Positions 1 through 10,189 of a DNA stretch of 64,000 bases are shown here, one piece after another. Numbering within the stretch: the first letter of the stretch is position 1; each line of letters opens with the position of its first letter. A model generated the notes under the pieces. It had not been told where the DNA came from, did no database searches, and worked only from the letters and a program-made list of their open reading frames with translations. The position numbers and the translations under genes are program-made. The stretch is taken from NCBI RefSeq assembly GCF_900105075.1, contig NZ_FNSK01000001.1, forward strand, positions 2,245,001 to 2,309,000, in the 5' to 3' direction. The DNA is from Rhodobacter sp. 24-YEA-8 (GTDB lineage Bacteria; Pseudomonadota; Alphaproteobacteria; Rhodobacterales; Rhodobacteraceae).

Positions 1-1362
1 TCGACCATCTGCGGCCTCGCCCGCGCCAATTTCAAAGATATCGACCGCGCCTGGGAGGCGGTGAAACACGCGAAATCGCCGCGCATTCACACCTTTATCG
101 GCACCTCGCCGCTGCACCGCGCCATTCCCAATCTGGATATGGACCAGATGGCAGAGCGCATCCACCAGACCGTGACCCATGCGCGCAATCTGTGCGACAA
201 TATCCAGTGGTCACCGATGGATGCGACCCGGACCGAGGCAGATTATCTCTGCCGCGTGGTCGAAATCGCGATCAAAGCCGGGGCAACCACGATCAATATT
301 CCCGACACCGTCGGCTATACCTATCCGATGGAATCGGCCAAGATCATCCGGATGCTGCTGGAACGTGTGCCCGGCGCCGATGAGATCATTTTCGCGACCC
401 ATTGCCATAATGATCTGGGCATGGCGACCGCGAACTCTCTCGCCGCAGTCGAGGCCGGCGCGCGCCAGATCGAATGCACGATCAATGGCCTGGGCGAGCG
501 TGCCGGCAATACCGCGCTGGAAGAGGTGGTGATGGCACTCCGGGTCCGGAACGACATCCTGCCCTACCGGACCGCGATCGACACCACGAAGATCATGCAT
601 CTGTCGCGCCGCGTCGCCACCGTTTCGGGCTTTGTGGTGCAGCCGAACAAGGCCATCGTCGGCAAAAACGCTTTCCTGCATGAAAGCGGCATCCACCAGG
701 ACGGCGTGCTGAAAAACGTCGAGACCTTCGAGATCATGCGCCCCGAGGATATCGGGCTGAATGCCAAGAACATCGTCATGGGCAAGCATTCGGGCCGCGC
801 CGCTTTGCGCTCGAAACTGGCGGAACTGGGCTATGATCTGGCCGACAACCAGCTGAATGATGTCTTTGTGCGGTTCAAGGCGCTGGCCGACCGCAAGAAA
901 GAGGTCTTTGACGAGGATATCCTGGCCCTGGTCGCCGATGAGCAGACCCTGGACGCGCATGATACGCTGGTTCTGAAGAAGCTGCGGGTGGTCTGCGGCA
1001 CCGACGGGCCGCAAGAGGCGGATATGGTGCTCTCGGTCGATGGGGTGGATCACCATGTCGATGCGACCGGCGATGGCCCGGTCGATGCGGCCTTTAACTG
1101 TGTGAAACAGCTCTTTCCGCATAAGGCGCGGCTGCAGGTCTATCAGGTGGCGGCCGTGACGGCGGGCACCGATGCCCAGGCCACGGTTTCGGTCAGGCTG
1201 GAAGAAGACGGGCGGATCGTCACCGGCATGTCGGCCGATACCGACACCATCGTCGCCAGCGTGAAGGCCTATATCAATGCGCTGAACCGTCTGATCGTAC
1301 GCCGCACCAAATCGGCGCCGAATGACGATCTGAAATCGGTCTCCTACAGCGACGCGCCGTAA
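1..1362 (+). CDS. leuA: 2-isopropylmalate synthase, 5' truncated by window edge
   Basis: LeuA condenses acetyl-CoA with 2-oxoisovalerate, the first committed step of leucine synthesis, in the cytosol. The reading frame is open from base 1, so the true start lies upstream; the GTG at 61 is internal. The visible part holds the second half of the DRE-TIM metallolyase barrel, including the HCHNDLG metal-binding stretch and the NGLGERAGN loop. It also has the GKHSGRAAL segment and a C-terminal regulatory LeuA-dimer domain over roughly the last 130 residues, where leucine feedback normally acts. A strong hairpin follows the stop codon. The family assignment is firm; only the N-terminus is missing. 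Confidence 0.97.
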   Translation, partial: STICGLARANFKDIDRAWEAVKHAKSPRIHTFIGTSPLHRAIPNLDMDQMAERIHQTVTHARNLCDNIQWSPMDATRTEADYLCRVVEIAIKAGATTINIPDTVGYTYPMESAKIIRMLLERVPGADEIIFATHCHNDLGMATANSLAAVEAGARQIECTINGLGERAGNTALEEVVMALRVRNDILPYRTAIDTTKIMHLSRRVATVSGFVVQPNKAIVGKNAFLHESGIHQDGVLKNVETFEIMRPEDIGLNAKNIVMGKHSGRAALRSKLAELGYDLADNQLNDVFVRFKALADRKKEVFDEDILALVADEQTLDAHDTLVLKKLRVVCGTDGPQEADMVLSVDGVDHHVDATGDGPVDAAFNCVKQLFPHKARLQVYQVAAVTAGTDAQATVSVRLEEDGRIVTGMSADTDTIVASVKAYINALNRLIVRRTKSAPNDDLKSVSYSDAP

Positions 1363-1380
1363 CGGTTCCGAACCGGACAG

Positions 1381-1418
1381 GGGCAGGGCAAGGTGGCACA
1401 TCCCACCTTGCCCTGCCC
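1381..1418 (+). terminator. Strong hairpin after leuA
   Basis: A perfect 16-bp stem (1381-1396 with 1403-1418) closes a 6-nt loop, beginning 18 bp after the leuA stop. No clear T-run follows, so it is either a terminator of the GC-rich type or a 3' stabilising hairpin. Confidence 0.7.
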
Positions 1419-2832
<1,414 letters not shown>

Positions 2833-2915
2833 GCCGGCCCAGTTGAATCAGCCCGGGGTCATCCAGGCCCCGTTTCCACTGGCAAACCCATTTCAAGCAC
2901 CACCGGGGCGCGCGC

Positions 2916-3914
2916 GTGTCGAGAAGCCGTAGCGGATCAGAAGAGTTTTCCCGCCCCGTGCGGCGGCTGCTGGTCGGGCTGCTGGTGGCGGCACTTCTGG
3001 GGATCTTTATCCTCTGGCGCATCGACAGCCCGAGGGTGGAGCGCTTCCGCGCGGCGCTGGTCGATGCGGTGATCCCCAATATGGAATGGGCACTGGCGCC
3101 GGTGACACGCGCCATGACCATGATCGAGGACTTTCAGTCCTACACCCGCATCTATGAACAAAACCAGGAACTGAAGCGCGAATTGCAGCAGATGAAGGCG
3201 TGGAAGGAGGCCGCCCTTCAGCTGGAGCAGAAGAATGCGCGGCTTCTGGATCTGAACCATGTGCGGCTCGACCCGAAACTGACGCATGTGACCGGTGTGG
3301 TGCTGGCGGACAGTGGCAGCCCGTTTCGCCAGTCGGTGTTGCTGAATGTCGGCGAGCGCGATGGCATCCGCGACGGCTGGGCCACGATGGATGGCATCGG
3401 CCTGGTTGGCCGCATCTCGGGCGTTGGCGCCCGCACGAGCCGGGTGATCCTGATCACCGACACCTCAAGCCGCATTCCGGTGACCATTCAGCCTTCGGGA
3501 CAAAAGGCGCTTTTGTCGGGCGATAACAGCCCCCTGCCGCTTCTCGATTTCATCGAGACCACCGATGAGGTCCGTCCGGGCGACCGGGTCGTGACCTCCG
3601 GGGATGGTGGTGTCTTTCCCGCCGGCCTGCTGGTCGGCCAGGTGGCGATGGGCTCGGACCGCCGGCTGCGGGTGGTGCTCGCCGCCGATTACCAGCGTCT
3701 TGAGTTCCTGCGCGTGCTTCGCAGCCATGAACTGGAGCCGATCCTTGATCCGGGCCAGCTGATCGCGCCGCCGCTGCCCTCTGTCCCCGTGGCCACGGTT
3801 GATGGCGAACGCGAGGCCGCCGCCCAGCCCGCCACGGGCACTGGTGAAATCGGCGAAACCGGATCCGGCTATGCCGAGGGCGGCGATGCAGCTGTCCGGG
3901 GGGCTGCCGAATGA
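2916..3914 (+). CDS. mreC: Rod shape-determining protein MreC
   Basis: MreC is a bitopic inner-membrane protein that links cytoplasmic MreB to periplasmic wall synthases. The 332-residue product starts with GTG 2916 and has a short basic cytoplasmic tail. One membrane helix follows at about residues 20-40, then a coiled coil at about 70-110, then the double beta-barrel domain with the typical GERDGIRDG and GDRVVTSG stretches. The last 50 residues are low-complexity and rich in Ala, Gly and Glu. Its stop overlaps the mreD start (ATGA), indicating translational coupling. Confidence 0.95.
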   Translation: MSRSRSGSEEFSRPVRRLLVGLLVAALLGIFILWRIDSPRVERFRAALVDAVIPNMEWALAPVTRAMTMIEDFQSYTRIYEQNQELKRELQQMKAWKEAALQLEQKNARLLDLNHVRLDPKLTHVTGVVLADSGSPFRQSVLLNVGERDGIRDGWATMDGIGLVGRISGVGARTSRVILITDTSSRIPVTIQPSGQKALLSGDNSPLPLLDFIETTDEVRPGDRVVTSGDGGVFPAGLLVGQVAMGSDRRLRVVLAADYQRLEFLRVLRSHELEPILDPGQLIAPPLPSVPVATVDGEREAAAQPATGTGEIGETGSGYAEGGDAAVRGAAE

Positions 3915-4450
3915 TCGGCCGGATGCAGATGGATCCCTGGGGATACCGGCTGCTTTTCCTGGCGCTGGCGGGGCTGTTTCTCTTTGTGCGGCTTTTGCCG
4001 CTCAGCACGGCAGTGGGCCGGTTTCCCGGGCCGGATCTGCTGTTATGCCTGATCATTGCCTGGATGATGCGCCGTCCCGATTTCCTGCCGGTCTGGCTGA
4101 TCGCGCCGGTCCTGCTGATCGAGGATCTGTTGCTGCTGCGCCCGCCGGGGCTCTGGACGGCGCTGGTCGTGCTCGCGTCAGAATTCCTGCGCGGCCGCCA
4201 TGCGCTGACGCGTGAGATGAATTTCGCCGTCGAATGGCTGCTGGCCTCGGGGCTGATGATCGCGATGTTGCTGGCGCAGCGGCTGGCGCTTACGCTGACC
4301 CTTGTTGATCTGCCGCCTTTCGGATTCGCCGTGGTCCAGGTGCTGTGGTCGATCCTCGCCTATCCGCTGGTGGTGGGCCTGTCGCGCCTGGCTTTTGATC
4401 TGAGAAAACCCGCCACCGGTGAGGTGGATGATTTCGGCAGACGGTTGTGA
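3911..4450 (+). CDS. mreD: Rod shape-determining protein MreD
   Basis: This is a 179-residue polytopic membrane protein with about five hydrophobic segments, in the position and of the size of MreD, the integral membrane partner of MreC. The start ATG overlaps the mreC stop; a second in-frame ATG at 3923 is a possible alternative. The sequence is poorly conserved, as is normal for MreD, so the call rests on length, topology and location between mreC and the PBP2 gene. Confidence 0.88.
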   Translation: MIGRMQMDPWGYRLLFLALAGLFLFVRLLPLSTAVGRFPGPDLLLCLIIAWMMRRPDFLPVWLIAPVLLIEDLLLLRPPGLWTALVVLASEFLRGRHALTREMNFAVEWLLASGLMIAMLLAQRLALTLTLVDLPPFGFAVVQVLWSILAYPLVVGLSRLAFDLRKPATGEVDDFGRRL

Positions 4451-4462
4451 ACGGGTGACCTG

Positions 4463-6409
4463 ATGAGACGCACGCAAAAAGACGCGGAAGACAGCGCCCG
4501 CAGCATCACGCGGCGGGGCCTTTTGCTGGGCGGCGGCATGACGGCGATGGTTGCAGCGCTTGGCGTGCGGATGCGCTATCTCCAGGTCGACCAGGCCGAG
4601 GAATTCAAGCTTCTGGCCGAAGAAAACCGCATCTCGATCGAACTGATCCCGCCGGGGCGCGGCCTGATCCAGGACCGCAATGGCAAGCTGATCGCCGGGA
4701 ATGAACAGAATTACCGCGTGGTGATCACGCGCGAGGATGCGGGCGATGTGGATCGGGTGATGCACCGCCTTGCCGGGCTGATCCCCATGACCTCCGAAGA
4801 GCTGGACCAGACGCTGGCCGATGTGAAGAAGAACGCGGCGCATGTGAAGGTCGTGGTGAAAGACCGGCTCGACTGGGATGATTTCTCGAAAGTTGCGATC
4901 AATGCGCCGGCGCTGCCGGGGGTGATCCCCGAGGTCGGCCTGTCGCGGATCTATCCGCGCGGCTATGATTTCGCCCATGTCGTCGGCTATGTCGGCGCGG
5001 TGTCGCAAAAGGATCTCGACGAGCAGGAGGATCCCGACCCGATCCTCAGACTGCCGAAGTTCCAGATCGGCAAGATCGGGACCGAGCGCTGGATGGAGAA
5101 GGTGCTGCGCGGTCGTGCCGGCACCCGCCAGGTGGAAAAGAACGCCTTTGGCCGGGTGATGCGCGAGCTGGGCCGCGAGGAAGGTGTCGCCGGCGGCGAT
5201 ATCCGCCTGACCATCGACGCCGATCTGCAGAACTTCGCCCAGGCCCGCCTCGGCAGTGAAAGCGCCGCCGTGGTGGTGATGGACGTCCGGAACGGTGATC
5301 TCTTGTGCTGTGCCTCGGCGCCCTCGTTCAACCCGAACCTTTTTGTGCGCGGCATCAGCCATACCGATTATGCCAGCCTGACCGAAAACGACCACCGGCC
5401 ATTGGCGAATAAGGCGGTCTCGGGCGCCTATCCGCCCGGATCGACCTTCAAGATGGTCACCGCGCTGGCGGCGCTTGATTCAGGTGCGATTGAGCTGGGC
5501 CATAAGGTGCGCTGCCCGGGTTATCTGGAATTCGGCGGCCGCCGCTTCCACTGCTGGAGCCGGGGCGGCCATGGCACCCTGTCTCTGACCCAGAGCCTGC
5601 AGAAAAGCTGCGACGTCTATTATTACGACATCGCGCAAAAGGTCGGCATCGATAAGATGGCCGAAATGGGTCGCCGTCTCGGGCTTGGCAACCGCCATGA
5701 CCTGCCGATGTCGGCGATTGTGCCGGGCACCATGCCCGACCGCGCCTGGAAACAGGAAAGCTACGGCCAGGACTGGCGGATCGGCGACACGATCAACGCT
5801 TCGATCGGTCAGGGCTATGTGCTGGCCTCGCCTTTGCAACTGGCGGTGATGACGGCGCGGATCGCCTCGGGCCGCGCGGTAGAGCCGCGCCTGGTGCGGA
5901 TGATCGACGGGAAAGAGATTGCCGCGCCTGAACCGGCCTCGCTCGGGATTGAAGAACGCCACCTTGCGGCGATGCGCCAGGGGATGTGGGATGTGGTCAA
6001 CAGCCAGGCGGGCACCGCACGCTCGGCCCGGATCGTCGACCCGACCATGATCCTTGCCGGCAAAACCGGCACCAGCCAGGTCCGGAACATCAGCGCGGCC
6101 GAACGCAGCCAGGGTGTGATCCGCAACGAACAACTGCCCTGGCGGCGGCGCGACCATGCGCTTTACGTGGGCTATGCGCCCTATGACAATCCGCGCTATG
6201 CGGTGGCGGTGATCATCGAACATGGCGGCGGTGGCTCGACCGTCGCGGCGCCGGTTGCGCGCGATGTGATCCTTTCGGCCCTTGCCGGAGGCCGCCCTCC
6301 CCTCGCCGCCTACCCTTCCGACCAGCGCGGCCGGATCGAATCGATGCTGAAAGACCTGCCGCTGCGCGACCCCGAGACCGGCGCCCTCACCACTTCCGAT
6401 CAGGCCTGA
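4463..6409 (+). CDS. mrdA: Penicillin-binding protein 2 (elongation transpeptidase)
   Basis: PBP2 is the D,D-transpeptidase that cross-links peptidoglycan during side-wall growth, working with RodA in the inner membrane. The 648-residue product has a short cytoplasmic N-terminus and one membrane anchor at about residues 15-35. A dimerisation (pedestal) domain follows, with the RGLIQDRNGK motif near residue 72. In the transpeptidase domain the catalytic STFK tetrad lies at about residue 327, an SCD motif follows, and KTGT sits at about 534. The gene starts 12 bp after mreD and ends 4 bp before rodA, so the operon is tightly packed. Confidence 0.96.
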   Translation: MRRTQKDAEDSARSITRRGLLLGGGMTAMVAALGVRMRYLQVDQAEEFKLLAEENRISIELIPPGRGLIQDRNGKLIAGNEQNYRVVITREDAGDVDRVMHRLAGLIPMTSEELDQTLADVKKNAAHVKVVVKDRLDWDDFSKVAINAPALPGVIPEVGLSRIYPRGYDFAHVVGYVGAVSQKDLDEQEDPDPILRLPKFQIGKIGTERWMEKVLRGRAGTRQVEKNAFGRVMRELGREEGVAGGDIRLTIDADLQNFAQARLGSESAAVVVMDVRNGDLLCCASAPSFNPNLFVRGISHTDYASLTENDHRPLANKAVSGAYPPGSTFKMVTALAALDSGAIELGHKVRCPGYLEFGGRRFHCWSRGGHGTLSLTQSLQKSCDVYYYDIAQKVGIDKMAEMGRRLGLGNRHDLPMSAIVPGTMPDRAWKQESYGQDWRIGDTINASIGQGYVLASPLQLAVMTARIASGRAVEPRLVRMIDGKEIAAPEPASLGIEERHLAAMRQGMWDVVNSQAGTARSARIVDPTMILAGKTGTSQVRNISAAERSQGVIRNEQLPWRRRDHALYVGYAPYDNPRYAVAVIIEHGGGGSTVAAPVARDVILSALAGGRPPLAAYPSDQRGRIESMLKDLPLRDPETGALTTSDQA

Positions 6410-6413
6410 GCCA

Positions 6414-7553
6414 ATGGCATTTTTCGAGAACCGCCTGAAACAGGCCCCGACCGGCATCCGCAAGGTGCTTTACCTGAACTGGCAGGTGATCGTGCTGGTC
6501 TCCGCGGTCTCGGCGGTGGGTATCCTCATGCTCTGGTCGGTGGCGGGCGGAGATTTCAATCTCTGGGCCCGGCGTCAGGCCCAGGTGTTCGCCGTGGGCA
6601 TGGTATTGATGTTCATGGTCGCCATGGTGCCGGTCTGGTTCTGGCGCTCGATGGCGGGGATCGCCTATCTGACCTCTTTCGTGCTTTTGATCATCGTCGA
6701 TCTTTACGGCGTGATCGGGATGGGTGCGCAACGCTGGATCGATATCGGGCCGTTGCGGCTCCAGCCCTCCGAGATGATGAAGTTCAGCCTCGTTCTGATG
6801 CTGGCGGCCTATTATGACTGGCTCGATATCCGCAAAGTGTCCCGGCCGCTCTGGGTGCTGTTCCCCGTGCTGCTGACCTGCGCGCCGACGGTGCTGGTGC
6901 TGATGCAGCCAAACCTTGGCACCTCGCTGATGCTTCTGATGGCGGGGGCGGCGGTGATGTTCGCGGCAGGCGTCAGCTACTGGTATTTCGCCGCCGTGAT
7001 CGCGATGGTCGTCGGTGCAGTGGCCGCGATCTTCCAGAGCCGCGGCACCGACTGGCAACTCCTGCATGATTATCAGTTCCGCCGGATCGACACTTTCCTC
7101 GACCCTTCCGCCGATCCGCTGGGAGCGGGCTATAATATCATGCAGGCCAAGATCTCGCTGGGCTCCGGTGGCTGGTCGGGCAAAGGGTTCATGCAGGGAA
7201 CCCAGTCGCGGCTGAACTACCTGCCCGAAAAGCAGACCGACTTCATCTTCGCGCCGCTGGCCGAAGAATTCGGCTTTGTCGGGGCCTTCTCGCTCCTGGT
7301 GCTTTATGCGCTGATCATCGGGTTCTGCATGATCTCGGCGCTGCAAAACCGCGACCGGTTCTCGTCCTTGCTGATCATCGGGGTCGCCGCCAACTTCTTC
7401 TTCTATATCGCGGTGAATCTGTCGATGGTGATGGGAATGGCGCCGGTGGTCGGCGTGCCGCTGCCGCTGATGTCCTATGGCGGCTCGGCCATGCTGGTGA
7501 TCCTTGTGGGCTTTGGGTTGATGCAAAGCGCCCATGTCCACCGGCCGCGCTGA
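6414..7553 (+). CDS. mrdB: RodA peptidoglycan polymerase (SEDS family)
   Basis: RodA is the SEDS-family glycosyltransferase that polymerises lipid II in the elongasome together with PBP2. The 379-residue protein has about ten membrane helices. It shows the family signatures GAQRWID, LQPSEMMK, QPNLGTS, the LNYLPEKQTDFIF stretch that contains the catalytic Asp of the family, and MSYGGSA near the C-terminus. It is the last gene of the mre operon; a GC hairpin at 7637-7653 follows. Confidence 0.96.
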   Translation: MAFFENRLKQAPTGIRKVLYLNWQVIVLVSAVSAVGILMLWSVAGGDFNLWARRQAQVFAVGMVLMFMVAMVPVWFWRSMAGIAYLTSFVLLIIVDLYGVIGMGAQRWIDIGPLRLQPSEMMKFSLVLMLAAYYDWLDIRKVSRPLWVLFPVLLTCAPTVLVLMQPNLGTSLMLLMAGAAVMFAAGVSYWYFAAVIAMVVGAVAAIFQSRGTDWQLLHDYQFRRIDTFLDPSADPLGAGYNIMQAKISLGSGGWSGKGFMQGTQSRLNYLPEKQTDFIFAPLAEEFGFVGAFSLLVLYALIIGFCMISALQNRDRFSSLLIIGVAANFFFYIAVNLSMVMGMAPVVGVPLPLMSYGGSAMLVILVGFGLMQSAHVHRPR

Positions 7554-7636
7554 AGGGCAGCCAGACCTCAGGTATCCGGATCAGGGAGAAACCGGCTTTT
7601 CCCTGACGTGAATACGCGCCGCGCGGCACGCGCAAA

Positions 7637-7653
7637 GCGCCCCGAAGGGGCGC
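7637..7653 (+). terminator. Short GC hairpin after rodA
   Basis: A perfect 7-bp stem (7637-7643 with 7647-7653) encloses a 3-nt loop and is followed by a C-rich, T-poor stretch. It is plausibly the end of the mre operon, but it could equally be a dispersed GC-rich palindrome. Confidence 0.4.
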
Positions 7654-7695
7654 CCCCTCTGGACAAATCGGGCAGCGCGACGCAGGCTCGCGGCC

Positions 7696-8622
7696 ATGAC
7701 ACAGATCTTCTTTTCCGCTCCCGGCTGGGATGAATATGAACCCTTCCTGCCCGCAGCACTTGAGGCGGCCGGTATCAGCGCCGATATCGTCACCGAGGCG
7801 CCCGCCCCTGCAGCGATCGACTATATCCTTTATGCGCCCACCTCGCCTTTGCAGGATTTCGCGCCCTTCACCCGCGCTAAAGCGGTCATGTCGCTCTGGG
7901 CCGGGGTCGAGCGCATCGTGGGCAATCAAAGTCTCACACAGCCGCTGACCCGGATGGTCGATCCGGGCCTGACCGAGAGCATGGTGGAATATGTCACCGG
8001 CCATGTGTTGCGTCATCATCTCGGCATGGACCGACATATCATCAATCCCGGCCATATCTGGGATCACGCCTGCCCGCCCATCGCCCGCCAGCGCCCGGTC
8101 ACCTTCCTTGGCCTGGGCGAACTGGGCCTTGCATGTGCCCGCGCGCTTCAGGCGCTGAATTTCCCGGTCAAAGGCTGGAGCCGCAGCCCGAAATCCATCC
8201 CGGGCCTCGCAACCTTTCATGGTGAGGCCGGCTTGCAGGAGGCGTTGCGCGATGCGCAGATCGTCATCACCCTGCTGCCCAACACGCCGGACACGCAGAA
8301 TATCCTCAATGCAGACACGCTTGCGATGACGGCCCCGGGCGCCGTGGTGATCAATCCCGGCCGTGGCCCGCTGATTGACGATGCCGCGCTGATCGCGGCG
8401 CTTGATGGCGGCCAGATCTCGCATGCCACGCTGGATGTCTTCCGGATCGAACCCCTGCCGCAGGACCACCCGTTCTGGGCGCATCCAAAGGTCACCATCA
8501 CCCCTCATGTCGCCGCCGATACGCGCGCGGTGACCGCCTCACAGGTGATTGCCGAAAACATCCGCCGCGCGGAAACGGGCGAGCCCCTCCTCCATCTGGT
8601 GGACCGAACCCGGGGCTACTGA
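7696..8622 (+). CDS. 2-hydroxyacid dehydrogenase, GhrA-like (glyoxylate/hydroxypyruvate reductase)
   Basis: This 308-residue NAD(P)-dependent D-2-hydroxyacid dehydrogenase is closest in layout to GhrA, which reduces glyoxylate and hydroxypyruvate in the cytosol. The dinucleotide fold shows GLGELG near residue 138. The catalytic Arg lies in NPGRGPL at about 220, the Glu in FRIEPLP at about 250, and the His in TPHVAADT at about 272. It stands alone between the mre operon and a HemJ-like gene. The hydroxypyruvate isomerase gene about 15 kb away would share a substrate, but the two are not linked. Exact substrate specificity cannot be read from the sequence. Confidence 0.85.
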   Translation: MTQIFFSAPGWDEYEPFLPAALEAAGISADIVTEAPAPAAIDYILYAPTSPLQDFAPFTRAKAVMSLWAGVERIVGNQSLTQPLTRMVDPGLTESMVEYVTGHVLRHHLGMDRHIINPGHIWDHACPPIARQRPVTFLGLGELGLACARALQALNFPVKGWSRSPKSIPGLATFHGEAGLQEALRDAQIVITLLPNTPDTQNILNADTLAMTAPGAVVINPGRGPLIDDAALIAALDGGQISHATLDVFRIEPLPQDHPFWAHPKVTITPHVAADTRAVTASQVIAENIRRAETGEPLLHLVDRTRGY

Positions 8623-8678
8623 GGCCCTGCGACAGTTTCTCCCTTGAACAAAGAGGGGGAAATCTGCCACCTGAGCCG

Positions 8679-9092
8679 ATGGACTGGATCAAAATCATTC
8701 ACATTCTGGCCGTGATGGGCTGGATGACCTCGATCTTCGCGGTGCCGCGCGCATTGATCTACTGGAAGCGCGAATGGGCCAGCCTTGGCGCTTTCGGACC
8801 GCTCGGGGATCTGACCCTGCGGCTCTATCGGTTTTCGGCCGGGCTGATGGTGATCGCCATTGCGACCGGGCTCTGGCTGGCTTTCGGCTGGTGGGGGTTT
8901 GACCCCTGGCTGCATCTGAAGCTGAGCCTCGTCGCGCTTCTGGTGATCCATTACATCTGGACCGGCCGCATGGTCTGGCGCGCGCGGCGCGGCGAATTCC
9001 GCGAGAGCGACCTGTTCCTGCGGATCTTTAACGAAATCAGCGTCTTTGCCGTAATCGCCATCCTCTGGGCCGTGGTGGTAAAGCCCTTCTGA
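8679..9092 (+). CDS. HemJ/CopD-family membrane protein
   Basis: This 137-residue protein has four predicted membrane helices. A conserved His sits in the first (IKIIHILAVMGWM), an Arg follows, and the C-terminus FNEI...VVVKPF is typical of the HemJ (UPF0093) family. HemJ is the oxygen-independent-type protoporphyrinogen IX oxidase of heme synthesis in many proteobacteria. This copy is not next to heme genes, so it may be a divergent paralogue rather than the main enzyme. It starts with ATG 8679, 56 bp after the hydroxyacid dehydrogenase stop. Confidence 0.7.
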   Translation: MDWIKIIHILAVMGWMTSIFAVPRALIYWKREWASLGAFGPLGDLTLRLYRFSAGLMVIAIATGLWLAFGWWGFDPWLHLKLSLVALLVIHYIWTGRMVWRARRGEFRESDLFLRIFNEISVFAVIAILWAVVVKPF

Positions 9093-9396
9093 CCCAGGGC
9101 CCATTGGCCCATGTCACGCCGGCCAGGGGAAATGGCAGGGAACAGGACAGCCAGCGCGTCCGCAACAGGCGGAAGAGGCCGCTCTGAGACCCGCCAATCC
9201 CGGTCATAGGAAAGACCGGCCCCGCAAGGCAGGGAACTGTCGCTGCTTTCCGGCTCAACTGTCGGGTTTGACGGGTCAGAGGATGAATGGACAATATCGC
9301 ACCACCGGCGACCTCTGGCTGCGCGGATACCCTTGCCCCCGATGCCCCTGGTGGCGCCCTGCCCGATCCTGCCTTTGATCTCGGCGTCACCACGCA

Positions 9397-9740
9397 GTGA
9401 CGGGCCAACGGCCCAGGCGCCTCGTCCATGCGCTGGCCGCCCAGGCGGGGGCGGCGGTCCATGTCGCGCTCCCCTGTCCGGGCCGCAGTCCTGCCCTTCG
9501 CGTCTGCTTTGCCTTTACAAACGTTCGGCTGTTTCCCGGTCTGACGGCGGCGCAAAACGTCGCGCTGGTGCTGCCCGGGCGCGCGCGACGCCACCCGACC
9601 GCCTGCAGCCGGGTCCGCCCGCCTCGGGGCCCGAAGAGAAAGGCAGAGGCCTCGTCACAGCACTGATCGCAGGGCAGCGCGCCAGGACCCGCTTTGCCCT
9701 GGTTGTGATCAGCCATGAGCGGAAGCACTTTTTGCCCTAG
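9397..9740 (+). pseudogene. Decayed ABC-transporter ATPase remnant
   Basis: The gene-free interval 9093-9887 has no intact gene. Within it, one frame reads like the Q-loop region of an ABC ATPase (VCFAFTNVRLFPGLTAAQNVALVLP, from about 9490). After a frame change a stretch near 9705 ends in LVVISHE, resembling the segment after the Walker B and D-loop. The signature motif and intact Walker A are absent. I read this as a frameshifted fossil. The rest of the interval holds nothing I recognise until the riboswitch. Confidence 0.35.
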
Positions 9741-9887
9741 TTTCGCGCACAGTCCCGCCCTCAGCCGGGCGACGGAGCGCGGGCCGCAGCCTGAAACGCA
9801 TCACATTCCGGGCCCCCGATCAATTTCGACATAATTTGCCGCAGACAGGACAGTTTTTCACATAGCGCCTGCTCTGATCGCCTCAGA

Positions 9888-10072
9888 TCAGGGTGCCACC
9901 ATATCGGGAGGTATGAAGGAGAATTGGGAAGCCGGGCCGATGCCGGCGCTGCCCCCGCAACGGGTGCGGCGCTTCGCTGCATGACGGGACCCACTGGCTG
10001 GAGGAGCAGCCGGGAAGGTGCCATTTCTGTTCGCGAAAGGGGACAGGCCTGATGTCCGGAAACCAGCCCTGA
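9888..10072 (+). ncRNA. Cobalamin (B12) riboswitch
   Basis: The conserved core of the B12 element is visible in order: GGTGCC at 9892-9897; GGGAAGCCGG at 9926-9935; the B12-box-like GGCGCTGCCCCCGCAAC ending at about 9961; CCACTGG at 9991-9997; GGGAAGGTGCC at 10012-10022; and the closing GTCCGGAAACCAGCC at 10054-10068. The leader continues about 115 nt to the start codon of the Rieske oxygenase gene. It contains a 7-bp hairpin just before the ribosome binding site, which could act as the expression platform. High adenosylcobalamin should repress the downstream gene. Confidence 0.88.
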
Positions 10073-10189
10073 GGCGGAAATCAGCGTGGCTGCGGCGGGC
10101 AGTCAGGAGCGCTTTGGCAGGTCCGCACCGGACCGGAGCCCGGCGTCTCCGGTCACCCGGGGCAGCAAACAAACCAGCAGGAGGCCAGA